This document shows, in pieces, positions 32,904 to 45,007 of a stretch of DNA of 64,000 nucleotides (within the stretch, counting starts at the first letter, position 1; every line of letters starts with the position of its first letter). The DNA comes from Jaltomata sinuosa (taxonomy: Eukaryota; Streptophyta; Magnoliopsida; Solanales; Solanaceae), in the NCBI GenBank assembly GCA_003996215.1, contig QJPP01007594.1, positions 1 to 64,000 of the forward strand. The letters run 5' to 3'. The notes under the pieces were generated by a model. It did not search any database and had not been told where the DNA came from. It saw nothing but the letters and a program-made list of their open reading frames with translations. The translations under genes and the position numbers were made by a program.

Positions 32904-33931
32904 CTATTGTAACTGCATGTTGTCAATATTGATGCCAACAAACTGCTTCCATAGCTTTTTGGCTATGGGAGCTATTTGAAAAGGGTGGTACATGTTTTCC
33001 TCTACTGCTGGTGTATCACAATAGTAGCATCTTGACACTAGATTGATTCTCATTCTCTTGAGGTTGTCATCTTTAGAGATCCTCCTTTGTCATACCCTCC
33101 ACATGAAGAAGTTAATCTTAAAAGGGACCCCCTTTGCCCAAGTCAATTCATATACCCTCTTTGTATCCTTCTTTTTCCTTAGGACACCATACAGAGCTGA
33201 CTGTGAATGTGCCCTTAGAATTTCCCATCCACCATGGTTTGTCTATTCCCTACTTTGGTGGTGTAATGTTATTCATAATGTAATCTGCCATGTCTGTACT
33301 CAAGTGACTTCTTAGTCTCTGTTCATCCCACTTTCCTGCCATCATGAAGTCTCTCACTTCTATCTTTTCTTCTATACTGTGCTTTTCTATGTAGTAAAAG
33401 GACCCTTGTTTGGTCCAGGTATCAAACCAAAAGCTGGAGTTACCTCCCTGAATCTTCCACCATATGTATTGTTCTACCTCTTCTCTCACAATGGTCATCT
33501 TTCTCCACACATGGGAGGATCATCTTGCTTATGCTATAGTTGGGTGTTGCTTCTTGCAGTATTTATTCCATATATATGTGCCCCACATGGATGATGTACC
33601 AACTCTAAAGTACCACCATAATTTAGCAAACAAAGCCTTGGATACATCATGCAAGGATCTTAGACCTATTCCCCCTTCTCCTTTAGGTAGACACAACTTG
33701 TCCCATGCCACCCAATGTTTATTCCTTGCTCCAGTGGTGTTTCCCCATAGGAATCTAGCAAAAACTTTATGTAGTTGGTTGATTACCCTAACAGTAGGGT
33801 TCATGACTGATAGGAGGTATACAGGCATGGATTGCAGTACATGTGTGATCAAAATATATCTTCCCCCAAAAGAGAGTAGTCGGTTTTGCCAGGAGTTGAC
33901 TCTCTGGTTTACCTTCTTAAGTATGTCCTAA
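32904..33931 (-). pseudogene. LINE ORF2: thumb, connector and zinc-finger-like region
   Basis: MITHVLQSMPVYLLSVMNPT (from 33852), FARFLWGNTTGARNKHWVAW, GGIGLRSLHDVSKALFAKLW and MWRKMTIVREEVEQYIWWKI are typical of the part downstream of the RT core in plant LINEs. The zf-RVT-like part RCYYCDTPAVEENMYH lies near 33000. Two frame changes (near 33920 and between 33050 and 33250) and a stop near 33529 break it. Confidence 0.8.
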
Positions 33932-35228
33932 GTGATTCTTGTTCCTCCTCCCATAGAACATTGGGCATCCCAGATATGTGAAAGGAAAGCTACCTTGTTT
34001 TATTCCTGTAATTCTTCTAATATTAACATAGACTCTTATAGGTACATTCTCATGCAGGTAGAAATAGCTCTTGTCTAGGTTAATCATCTGACCTGAGACC
34101 TTCTTGTAGTTCCTTAGGACATTCATCATCTTCTTCATGGATCCTTTCTATCCAAAGCAGAATAGGATTGTATCATCTGCATAAGATAAGTGGTTCACCT
34201 GAGGGCTCCATTTAGGCATTCCATACCCTTTGTAATCCTGATCTCTGTATAAGACTATTCATGCTCCTGGATAATACTTCAGCTACAATGATGAATAGTA
34301 TTGGTGAGATAGGATCCCCTTGGTTTAGACCCCTTGTAGATTGGAAGAACCCAAAGGATTTTCCATTCATCAATACAGAATGCCAGTTGTTTGACACTAG
34401 TCTCACCACCATATCAATCACAATCTCTGAAAAACCAAACTTCCTTAGCACTTTAGTGAGAAAGATCTATGAGACCCTATCATAGCCTTTGGCCATGTCC
34501 AGCTTCACTACAACATTATGGAGTTTGTTTCTTCTATTAATATCCCTTATGATTTCCTGAGCCAGTAGAACATTCTCAGTTATACTCCTTCCCTTTACAA
34601 AACTTGTTTGATTCATGGAGATAATTTGAGGTAGTATGTTTGCTAATCTTCCATGAAGTACTCTGGAAATTACTTTATTAGCAAAGGTGCTGAGACTAAT
34701 GGGTCTCAGATCTCTAAAATATATGGTTGCCTCCTTTTTAGGAATCAATACCAGGTTGGTATGGGTGTTATATCTAGGCATCTCTTGACCACAAAAGAAG
34801 GCCTTTACCATGTTGGTAATATCTTATCCTATAATCTCCCAGCATGTTTGGAAAAATTGACTTGAGAATCCATTTGAGTCACTTGCACTATCCCAATTGA
34901 GAGCTTCCACCACTTGTTTGACCTCCTCTTGGGTTGGCAACCTGGTCATCTCCTCATTTTGCTCTGAGCTGATTAATTTAGGGATGATATTCAGCATGTC
35001 ATAGTTATTAGGGATGCTGGATTCCCTAAATTGTTCCTGAAACACTCTGACTGCCTCCTTTACAATGTCCTGGGTACTAGTGATGGTGTTTCCTTGTGTT
35101 TTTTGTATCTCATGAATCTGTAGCTTCTTTCTCCTCCCTTTCAGATATGCATGGAAGAATTTCGTGTTTCTATATCCATCCTGGAACCATCTCATGCTGG
35201 CTTTCTGCTCCCAGTATTCCTCCTCCAT
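33932..35228 (-). pseudogene. LINE ORF2: reverse transcriptase
   Basis: Order on the minus strand: MEEEYWEQKASMRWFQDGYR, FFHAYLKGRRKK, NTHTNLVLIPKKE, FRDLRPISLSTFANKVISRV, NQTSFVKGRSITENVLLAQE, VVKLDMAKGYDRVS (first catalytic Asp), GLNQGDPISPILFIIVAEVL, then the YADD box at 34172-34183. Three stops and a frameshift between 34212 and 34170 interrupt it. It would prime on nicked target DNA and copy the LINE RNA. The catalytic residues remain. Confidence 0.9.
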
Positions 35229-36237
35229 ATATAGAAATATTTTGAGTTCAGCTTCTACTTTACTTAGTTCAGCTCTGTTATTTTGAGTTGGGTTGATCTA
35301 CAACTATGCTTTCTTTACCTTTATAACATCCTCCAATGTGTTGATTTGCTTAAAGATATTTCCAAAAGTATTCCTACTCCATTCTGCCAAGGCACTTTTT
35401 ATCTTCTTCAGCTTCTTGTGGAACACTGTAAATGGTGATCCTTCTTCTGCCTCCTCCCATTTGCTTTTAAAAATCCCTTTGAACTTTGGGTGCTTTGTCC
35501 AGAAATTCAAAAATCCAAAAGGTCTAATCACCCTATCTGAGTTGGTGGAGCATGTCACATGAAGTGGGGCATGGTCTGGTCCTTCTCTAATGAGATGAGA
35601 TACCACACTATTTGGCAACATGTTCTGGAATTTAGTGTTTCCCATCACCCTCTTTAGTCTCTTAAATATGCAGGCCTCTTCAATTCTTCCATTCCACCAG
35701 GTAAATCTGCTACTTATGTATCTAATTTCTAATAGGGCACAGTTGCTCAGACATTGAGCAAATCTTCTGTTTCCTGCTGTGTAACTGGAAACCCCCCTGC
35801 TTTTCTGAATCATCTAGTATAACAATGAAATCACCTCCCACTACCTCAGGAATCTGAGTACTTTCTGCGACCTCCTCCAAGTTTTCCCATAGTTCTAGCA
35901 TGTCCAGTGCACTATATCTTGCATAGACTGCAGTGACTTTGCAGGTCATGTGTCTAGAATGAAGTGAGAAAAGTATTGTAATTTGTTGCTGAGTGTCTGT
36001 TTCCACCTGTCCATCCCATTTTTCTCTCCAAAACACCCATATTTTTGATGCCCTATATGCTACTGCCTTGTTCATGCCCAATCTCCTCCTGTATTCCTCA
36101 ATTTCTTCAGGACTCTAGAAAGGCTCAAATAGAGCTATAAAATTATACTGATGTCTTCTATTCAGTTCCATTAATCTCTCAAAAGCATTTTGAGATTTAA
36201 CAGATCTGATATTCCAAAATATCATCTTACTAATCAT
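35229..36237 (-). pseudogene. LINE ORF2: apurinic-type endonuclease
   Basis: Begins MISKMIFWNIRSVKSQNAFE at ATG 36237 (WNIR is the usual first motif), then LFEP with a stop just after it (~36117), LGMNKAVAYRASKIWVFW, TCKVTAVYARYSALDMLELW and VVGGDFIVILDDSEKQGG. The GDFN catalytic Asn is Ile here. A frameshift near 35800 leads to FTWWNGRIEEACIFKRLKRV and REGPDHAPLHVTC, which keeps the terminal Asp-His pair. The enzyme would nick the target for priming; the N-to-I change makes this copy inactive. Confidence 0.88.
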
Positions 36238-37883
36238 TGATCTGATAAGTAGTGCAGACCCTTTTTACTCCTTGTAATCATTCTTGATGGGACTGTTATG
36301 TCCTTGTTACTGGTGCCTTTCATTTTCCTTGGGGATATATCTCCAGCTTTGATAGCTTCTCGTATACTCTATTCCATTTCCTCATCTTCCTCTAACTCCT
36401 TTCTCCTTGGACTTTTCTCATAGGATATGTTATCCAGCATTAACGTCTCAGTCTCAGGTCCTACAGTTTGGATTGGCAAAGGTCCTGTCTTTGTGCTTCC
36501 CTCCTTTGTAGGTGATATTGTGCCATCTGCTGTATTGTGATGCCCTTTCTTAGTTGTTTCTATTAAGTCCCCACCTTCATCACCTTTGGTTGTCTCCCCT
36601 GTATTATGTAAAGCCTCTGAAATGTGTTCTATATTGTTGTTGTTGTTGCCTGCTTGCTCTGCTGATTTGGATGTCTCTCCCTTCTTTGATGTTTCTCCAA
36701 GATTGTTCTCCACCCCTTGTTTGGTTGTCAACTCCCCTTCCTCCTTGTTCTTCTTCCCTTTGTCTTCTGGTCTTCCCCCTCACTTTCCTCTCCAGCTAGA
36801 GCTGCAAAGCTGTTATCATTGCTTGAATGATTTTTAGGGTTCCATGTATGCTCCTACCTATATCTGTTATATTGTTTGCCCCTTATGTTGCCTTTCCTTT
36901 TCTGTTCCTGCTCCTGCCTGTGTCTGTTATATTGTTTGCCCCTCCTGTTGCCCTTCCTTTTCTGTTCCTTGAAGCCCTCATCCTCCACTGGTAACTTGGT
37001 CTGATTGCCCTTTTTTGCTTTGTGTTCTCCTTTGGGGTCTTCCTTTGATGTCTCCTTTGTATATTCCTTTTGTTCCTCCTCATTGGGGTATAGCTCTAGA
37101 TGCATAATAAAGCACTCTTTCTCATTATGTCCTTGCATTCTACAATTCTTACAATACTTTGGCATGTATTCATATTTGATAGGGATCCATTTTTCTTTTA
37201 TCTCTCCTGATTTCTTCCTTACTCCTACGTTTATCCTTTTTGGGAATTCTCCAAGTAGGTCTACCTCCACCTTGACCCTAGCACAACTAGGTCTTGTTTT
37301 ATTGTGAGTTGCCATGTCCACTTGTAAGGGCTTACCTACTGCTGCTGCCATTGAGAATATGGCCTCCTTACCAAAAATGATTGGTGGTAGTGTGGGGAAT
37401 GAGATCCAAGCGATGGCAGTGGTAGTCTCTATCAAATAGTGGATCCCATTTCAAGGTTCTCATGGGGTATGACCAATATTTATGAGTGATGTAGAATTGA
37501 GGCTTTGATAAAAGATTGACATAGTCTTCCACGATTGTTGCCCTGATTAGCACATATCGATTGCTTAGGAGTCCTGTGTTAGCATCTCCTTTTAGGTTAT
37601 ATTATTTTGGGATAAGTTTTCTCAATTCATGAATGTCCGGCCAACCATAGGATAATTTCCCAATTACAGCATATTGTAAATCCTCCTTAATTATCATCTG
37701 ATCTACCTCTTCTTCCTCCCATACAATTCTTTGTTCTCCGTGCAGGTGTTGGATATGTTTTAGATGGGTATTGATAGGGTGAGTGGTGCTTGGGGTTAGT
37801 GTGGTAGCATATGTTGTGGCTATGGGTGGTGGTGGGTGGGCAATATCCTGTGTAGGAGGTTGTCCCACGGCCAAATTGGCCAT
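36238..37883 (-). pseudogene. LINE ORF1: DUF4283-like gag with CCHC knuckle
   Basis: Starts at ATG 37883 (MANLAVGQPPTQDIAHPPPP). A premature TAA at 37602-37604 is followed in frame by LSNRYVLIRATIVEDYVNLL and WSYPMRTLKWDPLF; a one-base shift near 37438 leads to IETTTAIAWISFPTLPPIIF, typical of DUF4283 LINE ORF1 proteins. The zinc knuckle is YCKNCRMQGHNEKECF. The tail is Lys/Glu-rich with a 20-residue tandem duplication (36847-36966), then a Thr/Glu/Asn-rich segment (36731-36369) in another frame. It would package LINE RNA. Confidence 0.85.
36847..36966. repeat. 60 bp tandem duplication in LINE ORF1
   Basis: Two copies with exact 60 bp spacing (TCTGTTATATTGTTTGCCCC at 36863 and 36923), encoding two 20-residue basic repeats, QKRKGNRRGKQYNRHRQEQE and its variant. 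Confidence 0.85.
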
Positions 37884-37981
37884 TTCTGATGCGGCAGCGG
37901 CTGAGTTTGTATTAGGTTTAGGCTTATTCTAGAGAGCGTTTTTCTATTAAAACGCACATCAACTCTGACGCAACTCATCTA

Positions 37982-38198
37982 TTCATCAAATTATTTTTTT
38001 GAAAATTTCACAAAATCTCCTTAAACCCTATCCAATTAACTTAATGTGTGGCGACATTACCTTATGACATTGATCTCTTTTGACTTTATGTAATGGTCTG
38101 ATTCTCTTTACTTTGATGAAATAATGATTTGTTGTATATTCAATCCGATAACCGGAATGCACCAATTGATATATACCATACCCAAAGTCCACAAATAA
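37982..38198 (+). pseudogene. F-box pseudogene, array 2 unit 2, 3' part
   Basis: Resumes right after the second copy of the target duplication (TTCATCAAATTATTTTTTTG) and continues through the CNGLILF-type segment (ATGTAATGGTCTGATTCTCT) and PDN/RNAPIDI-like remainder to TAA 38196-38198. It is colinear with array 1 unit 2. Confidence 0.75.
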
Positions 38199-38945
38199 GT
38201 TTGTTAATACAAACAATAGTTGATTATATTAACTGAGCCTGGAAAAATATATTTTAAATTTTTTAAATAATATTGAGTTCTAACATATTTAAAAGTAGCA
38301 AATATTGAAATTTTGGTTCAGGTGAGCGGGTAGAGAATACTTATAAGATTTGGGTCGATTCCACTTACAAAAAAAAAAAATTGGGCATGACATTCAAATC
38401 AATACTATAATATTTTTGTTTTAAAGTATTTGTTGGACTTCATATTGGCCTATTTTGAACTTAACTACCAAGTCACTAAACAAAGTATCATATTCATGAA
38501 TACTTTTTTTTTACTAAAATGATCTTTTGTTATAAAGAATGTAAGTTTCAAAAATATTATGTTATTACTCAAAATCTTATATTAAATAACTTGGAATGCA
38601 TGTGCAATACATCTGCGGCACACTTGCTAAGAAATTAGTTCATTAAACATACTTTTACACTTATATAATTATTATATATATTATTTATTGATTCATTTTC
38701 TTAATTGGTAAGATTCATTATAGATCAATATATCTGTTTCATTAATAGTTCATGCGGATCTTCTGAATGTCACTTCAGAGATTTCCTTGATAAAGTTTTA
38801 TACTACTTAACACCAATAAAAATAGTGACTCATTTCAGATTAAATATTTGATATCTTTCTTTGTAGACTAATAAAAAGAATAGCATGAATTAAAGACATG
38901 ACAAACAACAACAGAACAGAGAAAAATCACAGTACATTAGTGAGT

Positions 38946-39335
38946 ATGAAATTGCATTAGGATATTGTGTGGGGGGGGGGGGGGTTCTCCCGCTTGCCCT
39001 TGAAAATTACAGTTCAACGTAAAGTTCTATCCAAGAATCTTAATGGTAGGATTTCTTAATCTAAATTTTCTCAAACTTTGTTCCATCGTCAATAAGATTG
39101 TTCTACGCAACTTATCTATTCATCAAATGGTTTACTCAGAAAATCTTATAAAATCTTCTTAAACCCTATCTCTGTCACTTAATGTGTGATGGCTTTACCC
39201 TATGACGTTGAGCTTTGGGCCTCATGTAATGGTCCGATTCTCTTTGACTTTGACGAAATTATTCTTTACTCTATTTTGAATTCGATAACCAAAGAGAAAT
39301 AATTATTATATTTCATACCCAAAGTCTACAAATAA
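38946..39335 (+). pseudogene. F-box pseudogene, array 2 unit 3
   Basis: ATG 38946, MKLH, then a 14-G run (38971-38984) where unit 1 has five Gs, which disrupts the F-box frame. SRLPLKI-like and WASCNGPILFDFDEI segments follow. Ends at TAA 39333-39335. Colinear with array 1 unit 3. Confidence 0.75.
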
Positions 39336-39826
39336 GTTTGGTAATACAGGCCAGGTTGTTGATTACCTCAGTCTGGAAAAATATATTTTAAGTTTTTTAA
39401 ATAATATTGAGTTCTAACTTATTTAAGAGTAGAAAATATTGTAAAGATTTGGGTCAAATTTAGTGGATAGAGAATATTATTAAGAATTTGGGTCAATCAT
39501 CTACTTACATAAAGGAAAGTTGGGCATGAAATGCAAATCAATATTAGAATATTTTTGTCTTAGCGTATTTGATTGACTTCATTTTGGGTTATTTTGAACT
39601 CAACTACCAAGTCACTAAAAAAGTATCACATTCATGAATTTTATTTTACTAATTTATCTTTTGTTGCTAAAAAAAAGTTTCAATAATTTAATGTTATTAC
39701 TCAAAATCTTTTACGAAATAACTTAGAATACACGTGCAACACACGTGCGACGTTGACACACGTGTTCAAAAATTAGTTCATCAAAAGTACTTATACTCTT
39801 ATTTAATTATTATATATATTATTTAT

Positions 39827-39985
39827 TGTAACAACCCTTGTTGCGATTTTTGGATTTTTATGCATTTTGACCATTTTGCCTCTTCACGTAGTTGTATCAT
39901 TGTATTTGTGGTTTGAGGGAGTGGTTGGAACGGTTCTCGAAGTGTTAAATTAGATTTTATGTAAAAAAAACAATTGAAAGGTTCT
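39827..39985 (+). repeat. K-type LTR start fragment, copy 2
   Basis: TGTAACAACCCTTGTTGCGA and following bases, colinear with 7827-7987. It is cut by the antisense LTR at 39986. Confidence 0.7.
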
Positions 39986-42900
39986 TGTCAAGACCCAAAT
40001 TACGGTAGATCGTGCGGTCACCTACTCGATTCTAACTCGATAAGAGAACTCCTTATTTACCCAACATGATAAGCGAATTTTTTTTAAAACAGTAACATGC
40101 TAATAACCAATTTAAAATTTCAACATCATAATTAATACAACTAAAATCATACAACTGCTTAGAAGATAATAAAATACAACCGTTCCCCCAAAACCTGGTC
40201 TAGACCTGTACAAGAGCTACTAATGAAGGACTCGATAAATGCAAATACGACACAACTTTGATTCTGACGAGTGAAAACACGGAAGCTGATGGTAGATACT
40301 TTTCAATCTATGCAATAACACTTTAGTCAACCTATCACACATCTACACCCAAAAATGTATAGCAAGACTAGTATCAGTACACCACACGTACTGGTAGATA
40401 TCATTGACCGAGTAAGATTAGATCACATAATACATGTATAAAAATTAACATACAACAGATAATCTCAATATCATTTCTCAGACAGAAGGTTCCAACTCAA
40501 ACACACACCACCCCAAATTTTCATACTTACTCCACTACCACCCATTGGGTCAGTTCTCTTATGTTCCGATTAACCTTAACATTTATCTATAACCTTTAGC
40601 ATATTCACAAGGCATAATATATTACACATGTTCTTTTCCGACCTACACAAAACATTAGCTACTTATTTGTACTTAATCTATTATCATTATTATAATTTCT
40701 TGCCCACTTCTTAAGTTCACCGAGAAACCATCAGAATTAACCAATTAAACTCTTCTTTGGGCTAAGCCAATCGATGGTCAAAGACACAATAATTATTCAC
40801 GGCCATATCAAGGATAATCAACAAGAATCTAACAGTCACTAATAGACATCAAATATACAACCAAAGACCTAGAAGTCACCAACAGTCATCAAGTCTAACC
40901 TCTAAGACAAATCAGTCACCAATATAAGTCGGATCACACGAACTACTCAATCATGTACAATCACAACGCAGTGTGGATCTCATGTCCACTCAAACTCTCG
41001 GACCTATAGTCTCTGCATCTCACATTTCTCAAAGATCACATCAAGGACTAACCATCTCGCTCATGCATAGCTCAATAACCTTAGTCTCATCTCACAGTGT
41101 CAACAAATAAATGTAAATGTGTACACATATGCTAAAGGGTAGGGGCAGACCCACGTACAACCTTCTGGGTGCTCAAGCACCCATTGACCCCAACGCAAAT
41201 TAATTATATCTATATAATATTTTCGTGAAAGATAATAAATTAAGCCAATAGCACCCAGTGAACTAAAAGCCCAATGGGTGTTGTGGTCAGGTGCCTTGCT
41301 TGAACGTTGTGTGTTTTGGTGAGTCATTAATGGTTCGATTCTTAGCTACTACAATTATTTGTAGCTACTTTCCTCCTTTTTCCCAATATGAACTATAGAG
41401 TTTCACGTGTTTTATTTCTTGTTTACTCAACTTTCAGTTTTAATTTCCTTTTATGTTTATGTAATTTCGTGTAATATGGAAAGATAAAAAGGTCATGTCC
41501 AATCACTTTTCCTATTTTTCTTGAAATTTTTTGGCAATTTGGCTAAAAATCCTTCAAGCTAATTTTTTTCTTCAAAAGGTCAAAAATCTTTTTTTTAATA
41601 ATGTGTAAATTAATCTTATATTTTCTCATTAACATTTTAAATTATCCCATTTAAATAATTGTGCACTTATACTATGTTGATGTGTAGTAACCTTATACTA
41701 AAATAAGTGAGCACCCACAAGTCGAAAATCCCTAATCTGCCACTGCTAAAGGGTCTTATTTGTGCCCAACTAGCCATGACCTGCAGGGGTAACATATCGG
41801 CTCGTGGTACCCGATCCATAACAAAAGAACAATATCAAATCCATACAAGCTCGGGTACCCACTCTTAGTCAACAACAATAACCATATCGGCTCATGGTAC
41901 TCAACCCCAAACCCAAGTGAACCTCTGGTTCCAAGTCTACTTCTTAGGATACATCACCAGTGCACTAATTACTCGTACACTAATCATTTCAACTTATCAA
42001 ATCAGTTTCATGTACACACAAATTATTCATACAAGAACAAAATGAACACAATCATCATTCAAACATATTTGAGGACCAATCACAAGTCATATAATTCAAC
42101 CACATAAATGCACTAAAATAAGTCATCACTCTAATTTAAATCAAGTTATTCACACAAGACTCTTTATCCTCCGTTCTACGGGAGAAGACTCACCCTTCTT
42201 AGTATTAAGTTTCCATAAGTCAACCATTATGGAATAACTCATCCACATTATACAAACCACACAATCTTACTTCGCTTTTCCTTTATTACAGGTTAAACTC
42301 TAATCTTAACCAGTTCTTCTTCCTAAGATAATTATCATTAAAATACCATTTCACCCATAATGGTAGGATTTACAACAACTAGTTCATTTAATTAAACAAC
42401 CTCAATTCAACCATTCAAGGTCTGATACACTTTACATATAAGCCATTAAGTATTAACACATAAGTTAAGAGTTCTTATTTTTAGAAGTTTAATCACTTCG
42501 CTCTTCTTTTCCACCTTCTAACATTAAGGTTTCGATGCCTACAGACCAAATAACCATATTAGTTACGCATCATCACTCACACAATCGTTACCCATAACAT
42601 TCATTAAGATACACATACATAAACATGCTTACTCACAAGATTCCCATCTTATCAATTTATTCTAACATATTCCATCCACACTCCATGCTCAAAGGCCTAA
42701 CAATGCTGTCTCCGTCAATCACTATACAATAATTATGATTACAAAATCAAATTCTTACTACAAGTTAATCATAACTCACCTTGATATCAAGCTGCTGCTA
42801 AACTGTGTGCAACTTTCTCCTTGCTCTCGTTCCAGGAATACAAAGAGAGAAACCACGAGGAAGAGAATGAGAAGGAATAATGCCACTTTCGAGAGATTTT

Positions 42901-43242
42901 CACTCTTTTTCTTGGTGGTCTAGGTTAAAAACGGTTTTGGGGTATTTTTAGGAGAAGGTCTTCTTTTTATAAAAGAGCTATGAGCTGATTTATGAAATTC
43001 CAACATTCTAGTTCGCGAGCTTCACCGCGATGGAACATTCCTCACTGCGGTAGGCTTGTTGTGATGAGGCAAGGGCTGCTACGACGAACCCTCACTTGTC
43101 AACCCCACTTTGACTTTTATTTCAATCCATGTTTTATTGTAAGCACCACTATAATTAATTCCACACAAATTTCATAATACAAAAAAATAAATTTCTTTCA
43201 TCTTTTCGTGAATTTCTAATAACGACGGAATGAGTCATTATA
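39986..43242 (-). repeat. Antisense long LTR, copy 2 (3257 bp)
   Basis: TGTCAAGACCC ... GACGGAATGAGTCATTATA; colinear partner of 7988-11260, including the MITE and the GC-richer patch at 43012-43095 (TTCGCGAGCTTCACCGCGAT). Its right end is intact here, whereas copy 1 joins to H. No genes seen. Confidence 0.7.
41140..41745. mobile_element. hAT-like MITE, copy 2 (606 bp)
   Basis: Exact 8 bp target duplication CTAAAGGG (41132-41139 and 41746-41753). Ends TAGGGGCAGACCC and, read inward, CAGTGGCAGATTAGG. It contains a perfect hairpin GGGTGCTCAAGCACCC (41167-41182) and a pol III B-box-like GGTTCGATTC (41331-41340), the latter probably chance. Same length and same site as copy 1. Confidence 0.7.
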
Positions 43243-44399
43243 TTAGATACAAATTTACCAATCGTTCATCCTCAAATGGACCCAGAAGAAATAGGGGTAC
43301 GAGTTCAAAACAATTTATTGAAATCACCTTTACCGATTTTCTCTTAATCGAGACCCTTCGACAATGAAATGGGGCGGATGAAAAACTTTTCACTATCCAA
43401 ATTTCCTTACTCATAATTTCCCAGCTTTGGAGAATGAATTTACCTATATAGGTTCTTACAAGGACTTACGATGCTCGGGAGTTAATATTTAAATATTGAT
43501 ATGCAAAAAAAATGATTGTAGCTCAGGATAGCACCGAATCGCCATGGCGAGGTCTCGCTATGGCGAGACCACTGTAGCGAGAAATAGTTTGTCGTAGTGA
43601 GGAGAGAGACAGATTAAGAAGGATGAAAGGATTCATTTCCCCCACTTTGCAAAACCAACTTTTCACACCCTCTTTCGAAATTCTCTCAACCCAAACGCTC
43701 TTTTCAATGATTTTCTCAAGGTAATCCCTCTTTTTATTGATTTATATTGTGCTTGCTAAATTTGCATTGCATCAATTTTGTGCTTATTTCTAGATTTGGC
43801 CTAAAAATGGGTCTTGGGGTATGTGGTAGTTCTTGCCCTTGTAGAGTTGAAATCGCAAAGAATGAACATTAGATTTACGTTGCTAACTTGTTTACAATGC
43901 CCCTTACGTAGTTCCCATGGAGTTCATGGAGTTCTAGACTCGTAAATAGAGTAAAATGGTAGAAAAATTCTTGAATGATTTCAAATGCTTGGGGCTTGCT
44001 TTCGGGACTTAAAGCACCATAAAAACGAAAATAACTGTTGAACACTAATTGGTTATGCCTGATCTATGAGAAAACTTGATAAAATGGAGTATAATTATAA
44101 AATCACAATTTTGAAATGGTTAGCTGGCTGGGGAGGATGGTCTTGCTACAAAGAGAATCGCCTCATCGTGGAAACTCTACTATAGTGGACAGGTTTTCAC
44201 CATAGCGACCTCGCCGCGGTGGGAAATTGTCCGCTGCAGCGAGATGCTGAGACAGAATGCCTGCCAAGGCTGGAGCTATTTTTCTAAGATAATTTCTTTT
44301 TGGCTTTTTAGCTTCCCTTAATTTTGTTTCAAATTTTCAAAATATAATAAGTAACACGATTACTTTTCTTTCCATAGAGATTAAAACATAGCCGCAAAT
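43243..44399. other. Noncoding part of an X-like element fragment
   Basis: No gene seen. It has two palindrome clusters: TCGCCATGGCGA (43539-43550, perfect) with GGTCTCG-CTATGG-CGAGACC (43551-43570), and CGACCTCGCCGCGGTGGG with GTCCGCTGCAGCGAG near 44205-44245. The spacing relative to the following ORF mirrors the minus-strand arrangement of X at 24153-24970. Confidence 0.5.
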
Positions 44400-45007
44400 G
44401 AAGAAACAAATTTCATAAGATTTGTGAATATATAGAGCCAGCAGGGATACATCAAGCAGAGGCTTAGGGGGTTCAACCTTTAGCGATGCTTTATAGGTTT
44501 TAGACCAGGGAGGGAGTCTGAGAGATTGGAGATAAAGGAGTAAGCGCCGAAATTCTACTACTAGTTGAGGGATATTAGGCGGTTACCATTTGTACAGACA
44601 CCCGATAGGATCAATGAGAATTGGGTAAGGGAGTTCTATGCTCATCTCCCTACTATTAACTGGAGCATACTAAACCCCGTCATATATGTTTGGGGTGAGA
44701 GAATTAGGATTTCAGTTGCGGATATCAATGAAGCTTTGAGGTTTCCCAATCCTCTCTAGATTGAGTATGAGGCAAGGAGAGAGGTTAGGGAAGAATGATG
44801 GTTATTAAATACATTAGTACTAGAGAATCACAGGGCCTCGATTACTTGGGACGGCCATCAGATAGGGATTACTAATATCCACTTAACTTCGGATACTCGA
44901 AGGTGGCTAAATTTGGTGTCTAGGAGGATTTGCCCTTTTGGCAACACTTCAGACATGATCTAATTTTGGGTTGTGATTGCAGCTTGCTTGCTAGCTGGGG
45001 TACCAAT
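44400..45007 (+). pseudogene. Putative plant transposon protein, second copy
   Basis: RRLPFVQTPDRINENWVREF, YAHLPTINWSILNPVIYVWG, ISVADINEALRFPN, ITWDGHQIGITNIHLTSDTR and RWLNLVSRRICPFGNTSDMI match the minus-strand ORF at 23558-24153 block by block. Stops after ALRFPNPL and at several later points (EE*WLL, MI*FW) make it a pseudogene. It is cut at 45008, within a LAGVPI block, by antisense LTR F; CCAAT (45003-45007) is the presumed target site. Confidence 0.65.

Larger units (their letters stand above)
31296..37967 (-). mobile_element. Full-length LINE retrotransposon with RNase H
   Basis: 6672 bp on the minus strand, flanked by an exact 14 bp target duplication ACGCAACTCATCTA (31282-31295 and 37968-37981). 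The 3' end is a short A-rich tail, seen here as TTTTTTTT from 31299, after an AATAAA-like signal in GAGCATCAATAAAATCGATC. ORF1 (DUF4283-like, CCHC knuckle) and ORF2 (endonuclease, RT, zf-RVT-like region, RNase H) both carry stops and frameshifts. The intact duplication at both ends indicates a complete insertion. The unoccupied site is seen in F-box array 1. Confidence 0.93.
29903..39826 (+). repeat. Tandem F-box pseudogene array, copy 2 (three units, LINE inside)
   Basis: Unit-by-unit homologue of 4814-7826. Unit ends TTAGT lie at 30826-30830, 38635-38639 and 39773-39777. After subtracting the LINE and one target duplication (6686 bp), unit periods are 1123 and 1138 bp. Ends at the K-type LTR start (39827), the same junction as copy 1 at 7827. 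Confidence 0.85.

Noticed and set aside
36554..37307. Plus-strand frames rich in Leu, Ser and Cys
   Set aside because: Antisense shadows of the Lys/Glu-rich LINE ORF1.
41331..41340. SINE suggested by a pol III B-box-like GGTTCGATTC
   Set aside because: No convincing A-box at the right spacing, no A-rich tail, and 8 bp duplications with inverted ends fit a hAT MITE instead.
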